DNA of 64,000 nt, from assembly GCA_030549495.1 (NCBI GenBank), contig JAUIRK010001045.1, positions 1-64,000 of the forward strand, written 5' to 3'. Under the pieces are notes generated by a model. The model was not told the DNA's origin. It made no database searches and saw only the letters and a list, made by a program, of their open reading frames with translations. Positions within the stretch are counted from its first letter, which is position 1, and each line of letters starts with the position of its first letter. Source of the DNA: Nectonema munidae. Its lineage: Eukaryota; Nematomorpha; Nectonematoida; Nectonematidae. Both the position numbers and the translations under genes were made by a program. This document shows, in pieces, positions 47,220-58,349 of the stretch.

Positions 47220-48864
47220 GGGCAAAAGGAAAAATGCTATAAGAGCGTATATATTTTGGGCCACTTTAAAGTTGTTTTGTAGTGACGATATGACTGGCAT
47301 AGTTCATACAAAAACTTGAAGTCGTCGGGCCATCCAAGGTTTGCGCCAGTGTTAACATCATCTGTTGGAAGAACCTGGTAGTTGACTCTAAGAGAATAGT
47401 TCTTCGATATTTCATCAATAAAAGAGTAGTTAAGTTCTGGGCTGGTGCTTTGTTTCTGAATGAGAAAATCCATTACGTGTTTTAGAAGCAGATCGAGTAC
47501 GTGATGTTGATAGTCGATGTACTGTGGCTTCTGAAAGCCTTTGCTTATGACATCATCCTGGATCAATTTAACAATACCCTGCAAATAACCAGTAATTAAG
47601 GCAGATGTGTCGGAGATTATCATGCAAATATTTTTCCAAGCATTGTATTCTTCGATCAGATTATGTAGTTCTTTGTGAATAGCCTTAGCAGTACCATTTG
47701 GGCATTTTAAAACACCAGGTTTTATTTCAGCCATGGTATTTTTTAGCAAAACCACTTGATTTCTTTCATGTAACCTTTTACCATCAAATTGAAGACATAA
47801 CGATCATCGATTTGTAATTTTTCAAAAAATTTTATTTTCATTTTTTTGCCTTCTTTGATTTTATTTGTTTCCATATACCTGATTGACATGGAACTGGAAC
47901 ATTATAACCCAGTTTAAAAATTGTTTCGAGAACGTCATATGCGTTTTGTGTGTTGATATGTTATTCTTTCGTACCAGTAAACTTGCTGTTGAAGTTCCTG
48001 CTCTTTTGTAATTTAATTTGTCTTCAGAAGAAGAAGAACAAGAAGGCGAGTGGCGCTTCGGTTCAGACTCAATACTACAGTTGGAGTCAGATTCAGGGAT
48101 AATGTCATGTGTGGATAACGATTCGAAAGAACTAGATTTAGTTCGAACACAAATGCGTTTTCTTGGGTGCACTGTTTTTAAAGGAGCTTGCTTGACAGTA
48201 GAATAACCAACTTTACCTCCATTTTGAATCTGCTTCTGGTAGAGTTTTTTTATCCTTTGTGCTTTTCCATTCCCCCTTTTTATTAGTGATATCAAACAAC
48301 TGAGAAAGTATGGTAGTAAAATTTTATGGTTTTTTTTTGTTTTTGTCATTTAAATCGATTAAACGATAAAGTTTCTTTCTGATTGTGCACTAGAAAGAGG
48401 TGGCAAATTAAAGTTTTTTCCAAAGCATTTCTATATCATCATTCATAGTTTTTATTCCATCTTGTCGTAGTTTTTTGGTGTTCAACAAAAAAGGAAAGTT
48501 TCCAAGAATTTGAAAATTTATCAGCATCCGTGTAAGATTTGAATTTTTTTCAACAAATTGATTGCTTGGATTTCTTTTTGGCTTGGATGAGGAAGAGAAA
48601 TTTTTTTTCCAAATAGAAAGATTAGATTTTACGCTGTTGTTAGAATTTTTAGAAGACATTTTTTAAGGCTTCTACATAAAAAATTAAATGCAATTTTAAA
48701 AATTTTATAATTTATTTTTTTAAAAAAAAATGTCTTTATAAATATAAAAAATAGGGGGAAGTTTTTTAAAAATGTTTTAATAATGATATCTTGAAACAAT
48801 TGTTCCACTAATGTAAGAGGTTTTGCTATTTTATTTTATAAAAAATTTTTTAGCAATCACCCTA
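47220..48864 (-). mobile_element. Second, divergent hAT-like element, truncated
   Basis: Right edge TAGCAATCACCCTA (48851-48864) resembles the end of the element at 38802-41479 (GACCACCCTA) and likewise abuts an A module, at ATGCTGAGTTCAGTG. The transposase runs leftward: an N-terminal part (48408-48659) with KPKRNPSNQF, a middle part (47861-48349) with a Ser-rich acidic segment, and the catalytic part (47237-47755) with NICMIISDTSALITGYLQGI, YIDYQHHVLDLLLKHVMDFL and GWPDDFKFLYELCQSYRHYK. These align by eye with CFDTTSSNTG and CRHHIMELIIG of the other element. Truncated at about 47220; broken by frame changes. Confidence 0.65.
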
Positions 48865-51120
48865 AATATGCTGAGTTCAGTGGTGATATTCATTTTTATG
48901 AAAATCAATCAAACCTGTCAAAAAATTGATCTAAATGTGACAGCTCATCTCAAAAAGAAGTTTTTATCTAAATAATTATATAACCTGTCAAAAAAGTGAT
49001 TTACATATGATAGCTCATCTCAAAAAAGAAACTTTTTGTCTATATAATTATAAAATGTTTTTTACACATATATACCAATTTTCAAGCATGCTAAATTCAG
49101 CGGTGATATTCATTTTTTTTTTATAAAAATTAATTAAAGTTATCAAAGCATTGATTTATATATGACAGCTTAAAGAAACTTTTTATCTAAGTAATAATAT
49201 AAAGTTTTTTACACATATATACCCATTTTTAAGCATGCGTAATTCAGTGGTGATATTCATTTTTTATGAAAATTAATAAAAACTGTCAAAAAATTGATTT
49301 ATCCCAAAAAGAAACATATCCGAATAATTATATAAAGTTTTTTACACACATATACCCATTTTCAAATAGGCTGTGTTTATTGTTTATATTCCTTTTTTTA
49401 AATAAAAATTAGTTGGTTGGTTGGTTGGAGATATCAAAGCACTTTCAGCCGTAAGGCTATATGCTCGCATTATGCTTAAGATGGTTAATCACAGTTTTTA
49501 TGAATTTGTTTTTAGAGTTGGGAGCCTTGGGGATCGAACCCCTGACCTTCAACTGTTAAAATAAAAATTAGTCAAACCTGACAAAAAAATTTAAATATGA
49601 CAGCCCATGTCAAAATTAAAATTTTTATTCTTATACATTTCAAGTATGTAGAATTTAATGATGTTCATTTTTTATGAAATCAATAAAACATGTCAAAAAA
49701 TCGATTAAACCTGTAAATCAAAAAACATAAAAATAACCTCTCTTTTGCAGTATTTCTCTGGTAATTATTTTCTTAATTTATTTAATAAACCAACTTTAAT
49801 TGTTTAATTCACTCAAAATATTTCATTCTGCAGTAACTTATGTAACTCGATAGGACCTCCATCTTTTTGGCTACAAATTCGTTATCAGCTCGTAGTCTCT
49901 ACGTCATATTATAATTTACAGTATGTAATTTTGCCATTCATTCTATGATGATCCTTTCTTGATAGCTCTTTTTTCATTAGAAATTAATATTCTTCAATGT
50001 GTGTTGGAAATTTTTTTTATAAGTATAAAATTACTTTTTTCCTCTCTCAAAGCATTCTGATTAAAGAATCTTCTTGATGATCTTAGACATCAGTATCGTG
50101 TATTTTATTATCAGGCCTGAATATTTGTCAAACAATCTTATTTCAAAGGTTTTTTTCTGATGAATTATTCGTGATGTTCATTGTTCAATTACAAAAAGTT
50201 GTCCACGTTCTTCACCTAAAAATTATCTATTTGACGCAAAAGGAGAAATATGGACAAATTCAATTTAAATTAAAAATATCTTGATAGTGACTAAATTTTC
50301 ACATATTGGCATCTGTGCCATTTTTGATAAATCTGACCTATTCTAAATTTTCAGATTTCCTACCCATCTTAGCTAAATGTTAATTATAATCCTAGATGAT
50401 AAGCTATAGATTTAAATATTTTTCATTTGTACTTCTTTTTCAGTCAAAATTTTTTTTGAAGCATCTAATATTATATAATTAAACCACTTCCTAGTTCATT
50501 AGAACAAGGTAGATCTTCCATTTAGTCAAGATACATATTTTTTTAATTATTTGTTTTGATCACATGTTCTTTTTTCAATTAGTTTTCAACCTGGTTCCTT
50601 CTCACATACAAATTTTCAAAAGATTTTATAATACGTTTTGTTTTTTTTTAATAAATATTTCATACTCAAGATGATTGTAGAAAGTATTATAAGCCAAAAT
50701 ATACAAAAAAAAAAGTATATTTTTACTATATACCTAATATGCACCCTTTTTTCTAAAATTTTTTACAGAACTGATTTTCAGGCATACATTAATAAATCAA
50801 TAGCCACTTCGAGATATTTTTTAACCGTATTATCCAAAATCCAGTACAGAAATAAAATAACCATAGTCGATTTGGTATAAAACAGATATTTTATTTTTTT
50901 GTAAATATTTTTGAAGACAGTATCTAGAAGTAAACCGTAAAACCGTATTATCCAAAATCCAGTACAGAAATAAAATAACCATAGTCGATTTGGTATAAAA
51001 CAGATATTTTATTTTTTTGTAAATATTTTTGAAGACAGTATCCAGAAGTAAACCGCAAATCTGATTCAAGCTTTCAGATATTTTAAAACAATCAATGCCA
51101 AAACTGAGATAAAAAACTCC
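48865..51120. repeat. A/B modular repeat, copy 2
   Basis: At least three A modules (anchors near 48873, 49093 and 49240) and weaker ones to 49740, the middle segment with GAACAAGGTAGATCTTCCAT (about 50503), then two nearly identical B-type units of about 119 bp (50822-50940 and 50941-51057, starting AACCGTATTATCCAAAATCC). The near identity of those two units points to a recent local duplication. The tail is missing; a LINE scrap follows. Confidence 0.78.
49413..49558 (-). mobile_element. 5'-truncated tRNA-derived SINE with 13-bp duplication
   Basis: Minus strand: GGTCAGGGGTTCGATCCCCA with a perfect B box (GGTTCGATCCC), a unique body, and a (CCAA)n tail. Flanked by AAATAAAAATTAG on both sides (49400-49412, 49559-49571), interrupting an A module of the modular repeat. 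The A box is absent, so it is truncated at the 5' end. A different SINE family from the one at 25.5 and 30.6 kb. Confidence 0.8.
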
Positions 51121-51179
51121 GCTAAGCGTGTTCCGCGTATTTGCAAACATCATACGGACGTAAATACCATATTAGGGGG

Positions 51180-51680
51180 GTATTTCACTGGATGGAACCT
51201 GTGAATTACTCTAAATGCAAGTTCATCATAAAAATAACCCGCCAACTATAGGGAATATTCCCCGAGTTCGCCACCTAAAATATCTAGGAATCAATTGGGA
51301 TGCAGGATTTAGTTTTCATCGTGAAGCTCACGAAACGATAAAAAAAAGGGGAAGAAGGATCTAGCGCTATATGGATGTCTTAAAGACCTTGGGGTTAATT
51401 CCACGGTGGTAGGCAAGGTCATTAAAATCCTAACAATGCCGAAATTGACTTATAGAAACTCCATTTTGGGATGCCTTCCCTCAACTTGTACCAACAAAAT
51501 AGACGACCTCGTGTATAAACTTTTTAGGACTGTTTATGGCAACCCTTTCACTATTGCTCATAGCCGGACCTCCTTTTCTTGGTTCCAGAAAAGATTGGAG
51601 AAATTAAATAAAAAGTTCATAGAAAAATTAAGGACACACAAGCATTGCCCAAATTATGCCAAGCTTGGGAGCTGACGCAA
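51180..51680 (+). mobile_element. LINE reverse-transcriptase C-terminal fragment
   Basis: RVRHLKYLGINWDAGFSFHR (about 51269-51325) and, in another frame, IKILTMPKLTYRNSILGCLP (51421-51480) and RLEKLNKKFIEKLR. These are thumb-region features of R1/I-like LINEs. Truncated at both ends. Confidence 0.6.
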
Positions 51681-53394
51681 ACCCAGGCTGAAGCGTTCTT
51701 GGGGGTATATGCTAAAAAAAAAGAGAAAAGTTATCCTAGGTGACTACCCATATTCAATAGCCCCAAGCAAAAGGGGATTCTGCGTTCTGCGATATAGTTC
51801 TGTTTTTTCTGAGTTCTAGATCCGCCTACTTAAATTTAGGATTGGCACAATGTATAAGTCCCAAAACAGTTTCATGTTACGAGCTAGGTTAGGCATAGTC
51901 AGTAATCTGGCTTCTGTAAGAGTCTGCTTGTAGGACCGTCTATACATTCCAATTTTAAAACATATATCCTAAGAACAACATTTAGAGATCGAGTCAAATT
52001 CCAGGGGTAGTTTGTTCTTAACCTAGCATGCCTTAAATTATGTATATCTTTCTTAACCCCTATAACATGTATCAAATATCATTTATTAATAATATATAAG
52101 ATATTACATGCCTTCAAACGCTTCTATTTTTGTAGCATATACCTTTTATAATCATTTTTTTTTATTTAGGAACAAGATACATTTCGTCGTGCCGGTTTTT
52201 TACCCTGGTTTTCTTCCTCTGAAGAATTCAAAGGTTTTTACGGTTAGGTAGTGCTCTAGCGACCCGATTTTACGTGGTTAGTAATCAAGCTATCACTAGA
52301 CATTAAGTTTGTTTCCCTAATTAGGAGCGTTCGCGTTAGGATAGTATCGATCACTCAGCTGTATTTATATATTGCAACATAAATTCTTGTAAAATAATAT
52401 ATATAACAAGGTATAGCTATGCAGTAACAAAGGCCGGTAGGTGTTTAGTGGGATGGAAAGTCCAGGTAGACCTGGACTCAGCATTCCGGGTGGGCCACGA
52501 TATCCGAAAGAAAGGGTGCGAACGTCACAAACAACTTAACTTATCATTTCATCAGAATAAATAGTAGTAAAACATTAGAATTAATTATCCATTGCAAAAT
52601 TCATTCTTTAATTTTATATCATTTCATCAATATAAATAGAAGTAAAACTGTTCAAAGATTTATTACTGATAAAAAATATATACTTTAATTTATAATTAAT
52701 ATACTAATTTGAACGCCAAGTTTAATATTTCAGAGATATGTGAAGATGAAGGAAAGAATAAAAACTTGTTTCAGCAGAATAAAAGCACATTATTATAGCA
52801 ATATTATTTTTACGTATAAGAAGAATGGGTCATGTTCGTCCTCAATTTCAGTAGTCACGTCGTCTGGTTCTTAGATATATTTCCGGCTCAAACTGTATAC
52901 TATCTAATCCTAGTATTATTGTTATCAAGACCAGAATGCGAACAATTCTGAGTCTAGGCAATTTGAGTTATGTGTACTGTATATCTGTGTGTTTTATGCA
53001 CATATATTCAACAATTGTCATTATATACTACTAGGGTATGTCATACTTTTTGAAAAAATAAAAAGGCTAAAATTAAGAGTTGCACATTTGTCAATTACTG
53101 TGTATATAGATAATAAAAATGATGCAAAAAAAATTTCCTGAAAAAATTAATGTTTAGCTAGAGGGAACTGAGGATAAATTTTTGAACACAGAATTATATA
53201 TATATATAATCAATTAATTTTTCGAAAAAAAGTTTATTACATTGCGATTTTTCAAAGTAAAATATAATTTATATTTAAAAGATGAGAAAAGCCTTTTTCA
53301 AAAAAAGGCACATTTTCTGTATTTTGAATTTGAGTTCTAATAAAACGACTTCGTTTTACCCATCCACGAACTATTTCAGTAGCATCTGCAACAA
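51681..53394. other. Anonymous region
   Basis: May include the 3' tail of the LINE scrap. A less AT-rich patch at 52430-52520 (GGATGGAAAGTCCAGGTAGA) has a small palindrome, GTCCAGG-TAGA-CCTGGAC. No gene seen. Confidence 0.4.
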
Positions 53395-53506
53395 GCTTCA
53401 CTGCTCGCGAATCGAACCAAGAAAGACTTGATCAAAAGCATGCGCTTTGAGCAAGAAGACATTGAAATGGGTCAGGCAAGAAGACAAGTTCTCACTTTCG
53501 TATAAA
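53395..53506 (+). CDS. Possible terminal exon of an unknown gene
   Basis: After a plausible acceptor (CTATTTCAGTAG) the frame reads ASLLANRTKKDLIKSMRFEQ, then EDIEMGQARRQVLTFV, and a stop. It is a charged helix-like segment without low complexity, in DNA richer in G+C than its flanks, and AATAAA follows near 53590. No upstream exon can be identified and the family is unknown to me. Confidence 0.25.
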
Positions 53507-53912
53507 ATAGCGATCTCAAGCTAAGATTGCCAAGGTTACGTTACAATTTGTAAAAGCATGGAAAATGAAAAAAGAAGACTATTTATTATAAATAAATTTA
53601 AACCACAATGATGAACTAAGAAGTCAATTAAAAATGACAAAAAAATACACACAAGAAGATTTAAATAAAAAATTTAATGATATATAAAGATGTATGCGAC
53701 TTCTTTTTCAAAGTCTCTGATACAAATTGAGTATTATGAGGTAGAAAAGTGCATAGAATTATTAATACTTCCAAATCAATCTCGCTGAAAATTGAGAGGA
53801 AACATAAATAAAAGTAACCTGAGAAATAATCTAAGAATACTGTGATCTGCACAAGAATGCATGGAAACACAAACGAAGTTTTGCTAAAATTAAATGAAAC
53901 TGCGCCTAAAAA
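53507..53912. other. AT-rich stretch, nothing recognised
   Basis: No supported feature apart from AATAAA words. Confidence 0.35.
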
Positions 53913-54370
53913 CTACTTTTGTTTATGTTTTTTTGAAACTTTTTCTTGCATTGAACCACCAACGAGAAGAATGGCAGCAAAGCTTAAGATGCTTCCGAAG
54001 ATGTGGCCCAAGTAAATCATGAGCGGAAGAATGGGAATGTCGTCTGTGATGGTCTCTGGATACATCACGGTGACACGAGAACTGGAGAGAAAGATAAGGC
54101 AGAGCACATGTGTCTTTTTAAAAAGGCCAATAAGAGTAAATGCAGAGAGATTGGGGATAAGCAAAAGCATACGAGGAAGGAGTGTAGAAAAACGCCTCTT
54201 TTAGAACAGACATTAGAAAAGTACATGGCATCCAATCTCAGGAAACTGAATGAAATCAAGAAGGCGCCAAAAATACGGACCATGTGACGCTGCAACTCAT
54301 CAATTTTCGCAGAAAATCCAAACTTAAAAAGCAAAAAAAGTTTCATTTTTGTGCCAAATAAAAAACGCAA
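53913..54370 (-). pseudogene. Small membrane-protein-like sequence, two frames
   Basis: The minus strand has two overlapping hydrophobic frames in DNA richer in G+C than its flanks. The upstream frame (54370-54065) contains KIDELQRHMVRIFGAFLISF and VFLHSFLVCFCLSPISLHLL, two likely membrane segments. The downstream frame (54170-53913) ends TITDDIPILPLMIYLGHIFG, then SILSFAAILLVGGSM and a KKHKQK tail, a third segment with a basic end. They may belong to one gene that has a frameshift or short intron around 54080-54170. I do not recognise a family. The complementary plus frame is hydrophilic and looks like a shadow. Confidence 0.35.
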
Positions 54371-55039
54371 TAATAAAGCGGAAATGATAAATTCAATGAT
54401 AGTTTAGTGGATATAATGCTAGCTGATGAAAAATCTAATAAAAGGCAGATAAATCCTTATAATTCCTCATAAATTGCCAGAAAACAACTCCATTTCTAAA
54501 CACTGAGAAGCGCATTGAAAATCTTTCATATACACATTCAAAATGATATGCATTCATTTATTTCACATCGAGATAACAAGAGCTATCTTCTATAGTCAAT
54601 AACCACAATTTCTAATGGACCCTGATTTTATACATATCTCTTACTTAACAGTGGATTTTTAAATATAATTTGTGAAGAACAGGCATTCACGCTTATATCT
54701 GTTATATCAACATTCTCAATTTTTTTTGAAAAGTTGTTCTAAACTAAACAAAATGTTGACATTTATGGAATATTCTTGATTATTAACACCCCACCGATTT
54801 GCCTTTGTCTCTAAAAATCCACTGAATTAGCTCTTATTATCTCATTACTCATGATTACTTATTATTATTATTATTATCAATTACTTGTTATCTCATTGTT
54901 AATTCTTGTTTATTATATACTACGTTTGTTTTAATTTGTGTATATAAAATTGATGCTTAATATCTTGTAGTCGTCTGCTTGTTGCTGGTTAATGAATGTG
55001 ATATCAAATAAATCTTTCTTTCTTCTATTCGTTTCCTAC
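54371..55039. other. AT-rich stretch with ATT microsatellite
   Basis: A short (ATT)n run at about 54865-54877; AATAAATCTTTCTTTCT near 55005 may be a retroposon 3' end. Otherwise nothing recognised. Confidence 0.4.
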
Positions 55040-55235
55040 AGAACATATCTCTGCATCATCCTTCGCCCTCGTTATGCACATCTCTTGATTTCTCTAATGC
55101 TTTAGGAACTGTCTCGCATTCATTACCACTTTACAAGTTATACAAAATAGGCTTTAGATCATATATTTATAACTGCTTAAAAGCTTATCTTTGCAACCGA
55201 ACTTCTTTTGTTTCTTATAATGGTTTGCAATGAAA
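55040..55235 (+). mobile_element. LINE reverse-transcriptase fragment
   Basis: An open plus frame reads LDFSNALGTVSHSLPLYKLY (55088-55147), then KIGFRSYIYNCLKAYLCNRT and SFVSYNGLQ: the RT motif A region of a Jockey/CR1-like LINE. The motif-A text has LDFSNALG where LDFSKAFD is usual, so the catalytic Asp set is altered. Confidence 0.7.
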
Positions 55236-55687
55236 TCAATGATTAATACTCAGTTTTTAAAACTCTTCATTACATATGAGAAACATCATTCTTAAGATAC
55301 CAGATCCAAACATTTGTTACATTTTTCAGAATTAAATCTCCATCCACACTTCAAAACACTTATTTACAGAACGATAAAGTCAATCAACTGCTTGAACAAT
55401 AGTTCCACTTAATTTTTTTCTATTAATTAATCACTGAAACCTTTTCTTGATTTTTTCCTAAATCCTCGAGATCAACCTGATGCTCACGATAATGAAGATG
55501 ATCTTCCTGTAGGATCGCAAACTTCAGAAACTTAATTTTCTGTGCATATCTTTTTTTCACTACCATATGTCGGATGTACAAAATTTTTTAATGAAATAAA
55601 CTACTACTATGGCCCCAATTAACATTTTCACTTTAAAGGATAATTTGTTTAAAGAAAGTTGAACATTGTCTCCCTAGTAATTTGTAC
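55236..55687. other. AT-rich stretch, nothing recognised
   Basis: No supported feature. Confidence 0.4.
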
Positions 55688-56910
55688 ATGGAATAGAAAC
55701 CATCGTAGTATACAAGTTGGAGATGAATCATCGTAGTATACAGGTTGGAGATGACACTCAAGTTGTCTACCCGCGTTCAACCATACAGATTATGATAATA
55801 TATCTCTTTCAAATAAAACTCTTTCATACTGAAAAAATATTTCTTCAAATATATTATTAATATTTTAAAGAATTTCGCATTATAAAAATGATGTGTCTGT
55901 GTGTGTATGTGAGTTTAAGTAGGTCTGGGAAGACAAATATATATAAAAAAAAATTTTGAACCAAAATAGTTATGGTAAAATAAATATTCTTATTCAGAAT
56001 GATAAGAGAAATCAAAAAATGTATAATACTTGTATATTTGTTGAATATATGTGAAGTCATAATTTTGAGACCGTTTGAAAAGCCAGAAAAATCGGAAATT
56101 TTAAAATTAAAATTTAAAAACATATTCTTATATGCTTTGATACGCTAATTCCAAATATGTAATTTGTTTGAAATGAATGGAATGACTTATATATATATTT
56201 TTTGAGGTCAAATTTGGAAATTTTGTCATTTTATTAAGTTCAGAGCGAAAAAAAGTATTCTAAAAAATTCAAACTTAAAATTTTGTTACATTTTCGTAAT
56301 CAGTATAATATTACCTTTAAAATGAGATATTAAAATCGAAAATTTGATAAATTAAAATTTTTTTAAAAATATTGTAGGGCCCTATAATTTTTTTAAAAAT
56401 TCAATTTTTTTCAACGTATTATTTAAATATTACGTATATTAGGCCTATAAATTTTTTTTAGAAATTTTTCCAAAAACGAAATGCAAAATGCAGGTAAAAG
56501 GATGCTCAACTTTTTTTGGACAAAAATTTTTTTTTAAAAAATTGAATGAAATTTTTCCAATTTTTTTTCAGAAAATATTTTATTTATAAGTGCCAATGGA
56601 AAACTTTAAAACAAATATTTTAACTTCTCGTGGAAAAAAATTGTTCGGTGAAATTTTTAGTTCAATTACGGGTCTATGAAATTAATTTGAAGTCATTTCA
56701 CCTATACCACATGAAAGTACAAACGAAATAAAGTAGATTAACATTTTATACCCTTAAAAAATCCTACTATGGAATAGAAACCATGGGATTGAAGATGAAG
56801 TTGTATACCCGCATTTAACCGTACATGTTATGAAAATATATTTATTACATAAAGAAGAGTTTCCTAACACTTCATACAGAAAAATATTTCTTCAATATTT
56901 GTGTGGGGTG
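55688..56910. repeat. Direct repeat pair about 1.08 kb apart
   Basis: About 150 bp at 55688-55850 (GGAATAGAAACCATCGTAGT…GTCTACCCGCGTTCAACC…GAAAAATATTTCTTCAA) recurs at 56768-56910 (GGAATAGAAACCATGGGATT…GTATACCCGCATTTAACC). A 30-bp part is itself doubled in the first copy (CATCGTAGTATACARGTTGG). The spacer is A/T-run DNA without coding. Could be the ends of an unidentified element or a simple segmental duplication. Confidence 0.6.
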
Positions 56911-57260
56911 CGTGTGAGAATCGAAAATTAAAATTATTTTTTAAAAATCTACAAATAAATTTAGGTTTTTGTAGGTAAGTTGTTTATAATGAAAAAAAGA
57001 ATATAAATTTATGAGGTTAATTATTGAGAAAAATTTAGTAAATACATCTTTTGATATTTTTCTCTTCTCATTTTTTTTTCAGTGAATTTATCAAAGAGCA
57101 ATCCAAAATCTTTATTTTTGAGGAGTGTAAATTAAACCGCACTTAAAATTTTGGCGAATAATTGAAAAGTTAAAAATAATATAAAAACGAAGGTTAATTT
57201 ATAAAAAACCGAAAACTAAAACTATTTTATAAAAATCTACAAATAAATTTAGGTTCTGAT
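56911..57260. repeat. Tandem repeat, about 270 bp apart, two units
   Basis: AAAATCTACAAATAAATTTAGGTT occurs near 56945 and 57230, each preceded by an 'aaaactaaaattattttat'-like stretch. Confidence 0.5.
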
Positions 57261-58349
57261 AGTAGAGTGGTTTTATAATTGTCTTGGAAATTGTTACAGT
57301 TTAAAGGTTAAAATTTCTCAAAATGTAACAAGCGTTAAAGTTCAAAATTAGCAAATAAAAAAATAAATAAATAGGCTGCTTTATGATCACATATATGAAC
57401 TATTATATGTTGTTTGAAAATGGCTTGTGATGCAACATTTAAATATTAATTATAATGTGAGATAGATAGCATTGGTGTGTGATTTCTTTATCGCACATTG
57501 TCGGTATAAATATAACAAATACTCTTCGTTAAAAAACAGTAAAATGGTTTTTCTCAGTTACTTATAATATAAGCAATGTATTCTGAAAGCCCATAAAATT
57601 CTTTAATTTTGTATATCGCATCATTTGGTTGAGAAATGCGAAAGTTATAAGCGTTATTTGACTAAAATTTAAGCTAGGAACACTACAAATAAACTAAGCG
57701 TACACTAGTCCGATAAAATAAAACACAGGCGCGTGCTAAAGATCTGGTGAAGCGTATGCGAGATAAGAATTCACTGCGCTCACAAACGCGTAATGCAACA
57801 TCTGTTAACCCTCGCACTACGGACCATGGCTCATCTTGTTACTTCGATAGAGTTTTTCGTCTTATAAAAAATATGTAAGCATAGGGAATAAGTATATGTA
57901 CTTTTTAACTAGACGATACAGGATTACTTTTGATAAAAAATAAATATAAGTCAAAAAGTTTTTTTTATAAGCTTTTATTCAAGGGGATTTTTTTACTAAA
58001 AAAAAGGCAAAAATTTTTCATAAAATTTTTTCAATTTTTTTACCTTAAGTGACTTTATATTTGTTTTTATGTACAATATGGGTAAAAAATAAACAAAAAC
58101 AAATTTATGATAATTAAAAAGAAAGATTAAAAAAAAATTAACACCATCTGCTCTAAAATTTTTTTATATCATACAGACATCAAAAATATACAAAACAATA
58201 AGACTTTTCAAACTTGATAAAAGAATAAAAAATATTTGCAGATGAGCTGTTAGCAGTTAGGACAAAGCATTTTTGTATGATTTTTACATATATATTTATA
58301 GCATGCATCACATTTTCTGGTTTACAGGATGATATATAACAATTTCCCC
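57261..58349. other. Anonymous region
   Basis: A less AT-rich patch at 57690-57840 has no coherent frame. No gene seen. Confidence 0.4.

Noticed and set aside
49520-49558. tRNA gene (B box and GGGG...CCCC arm)
   Set aside because: No acceptor, D or anticodon arms; flanking 13-bp duplication and a (CCAA)n tail show a truncated SINE.
54003-54287. Plus-strand 94-codon frame
   Set aside because: Hydrophilic complement of the hydrophobic minus-strand frames; no family resemblance.
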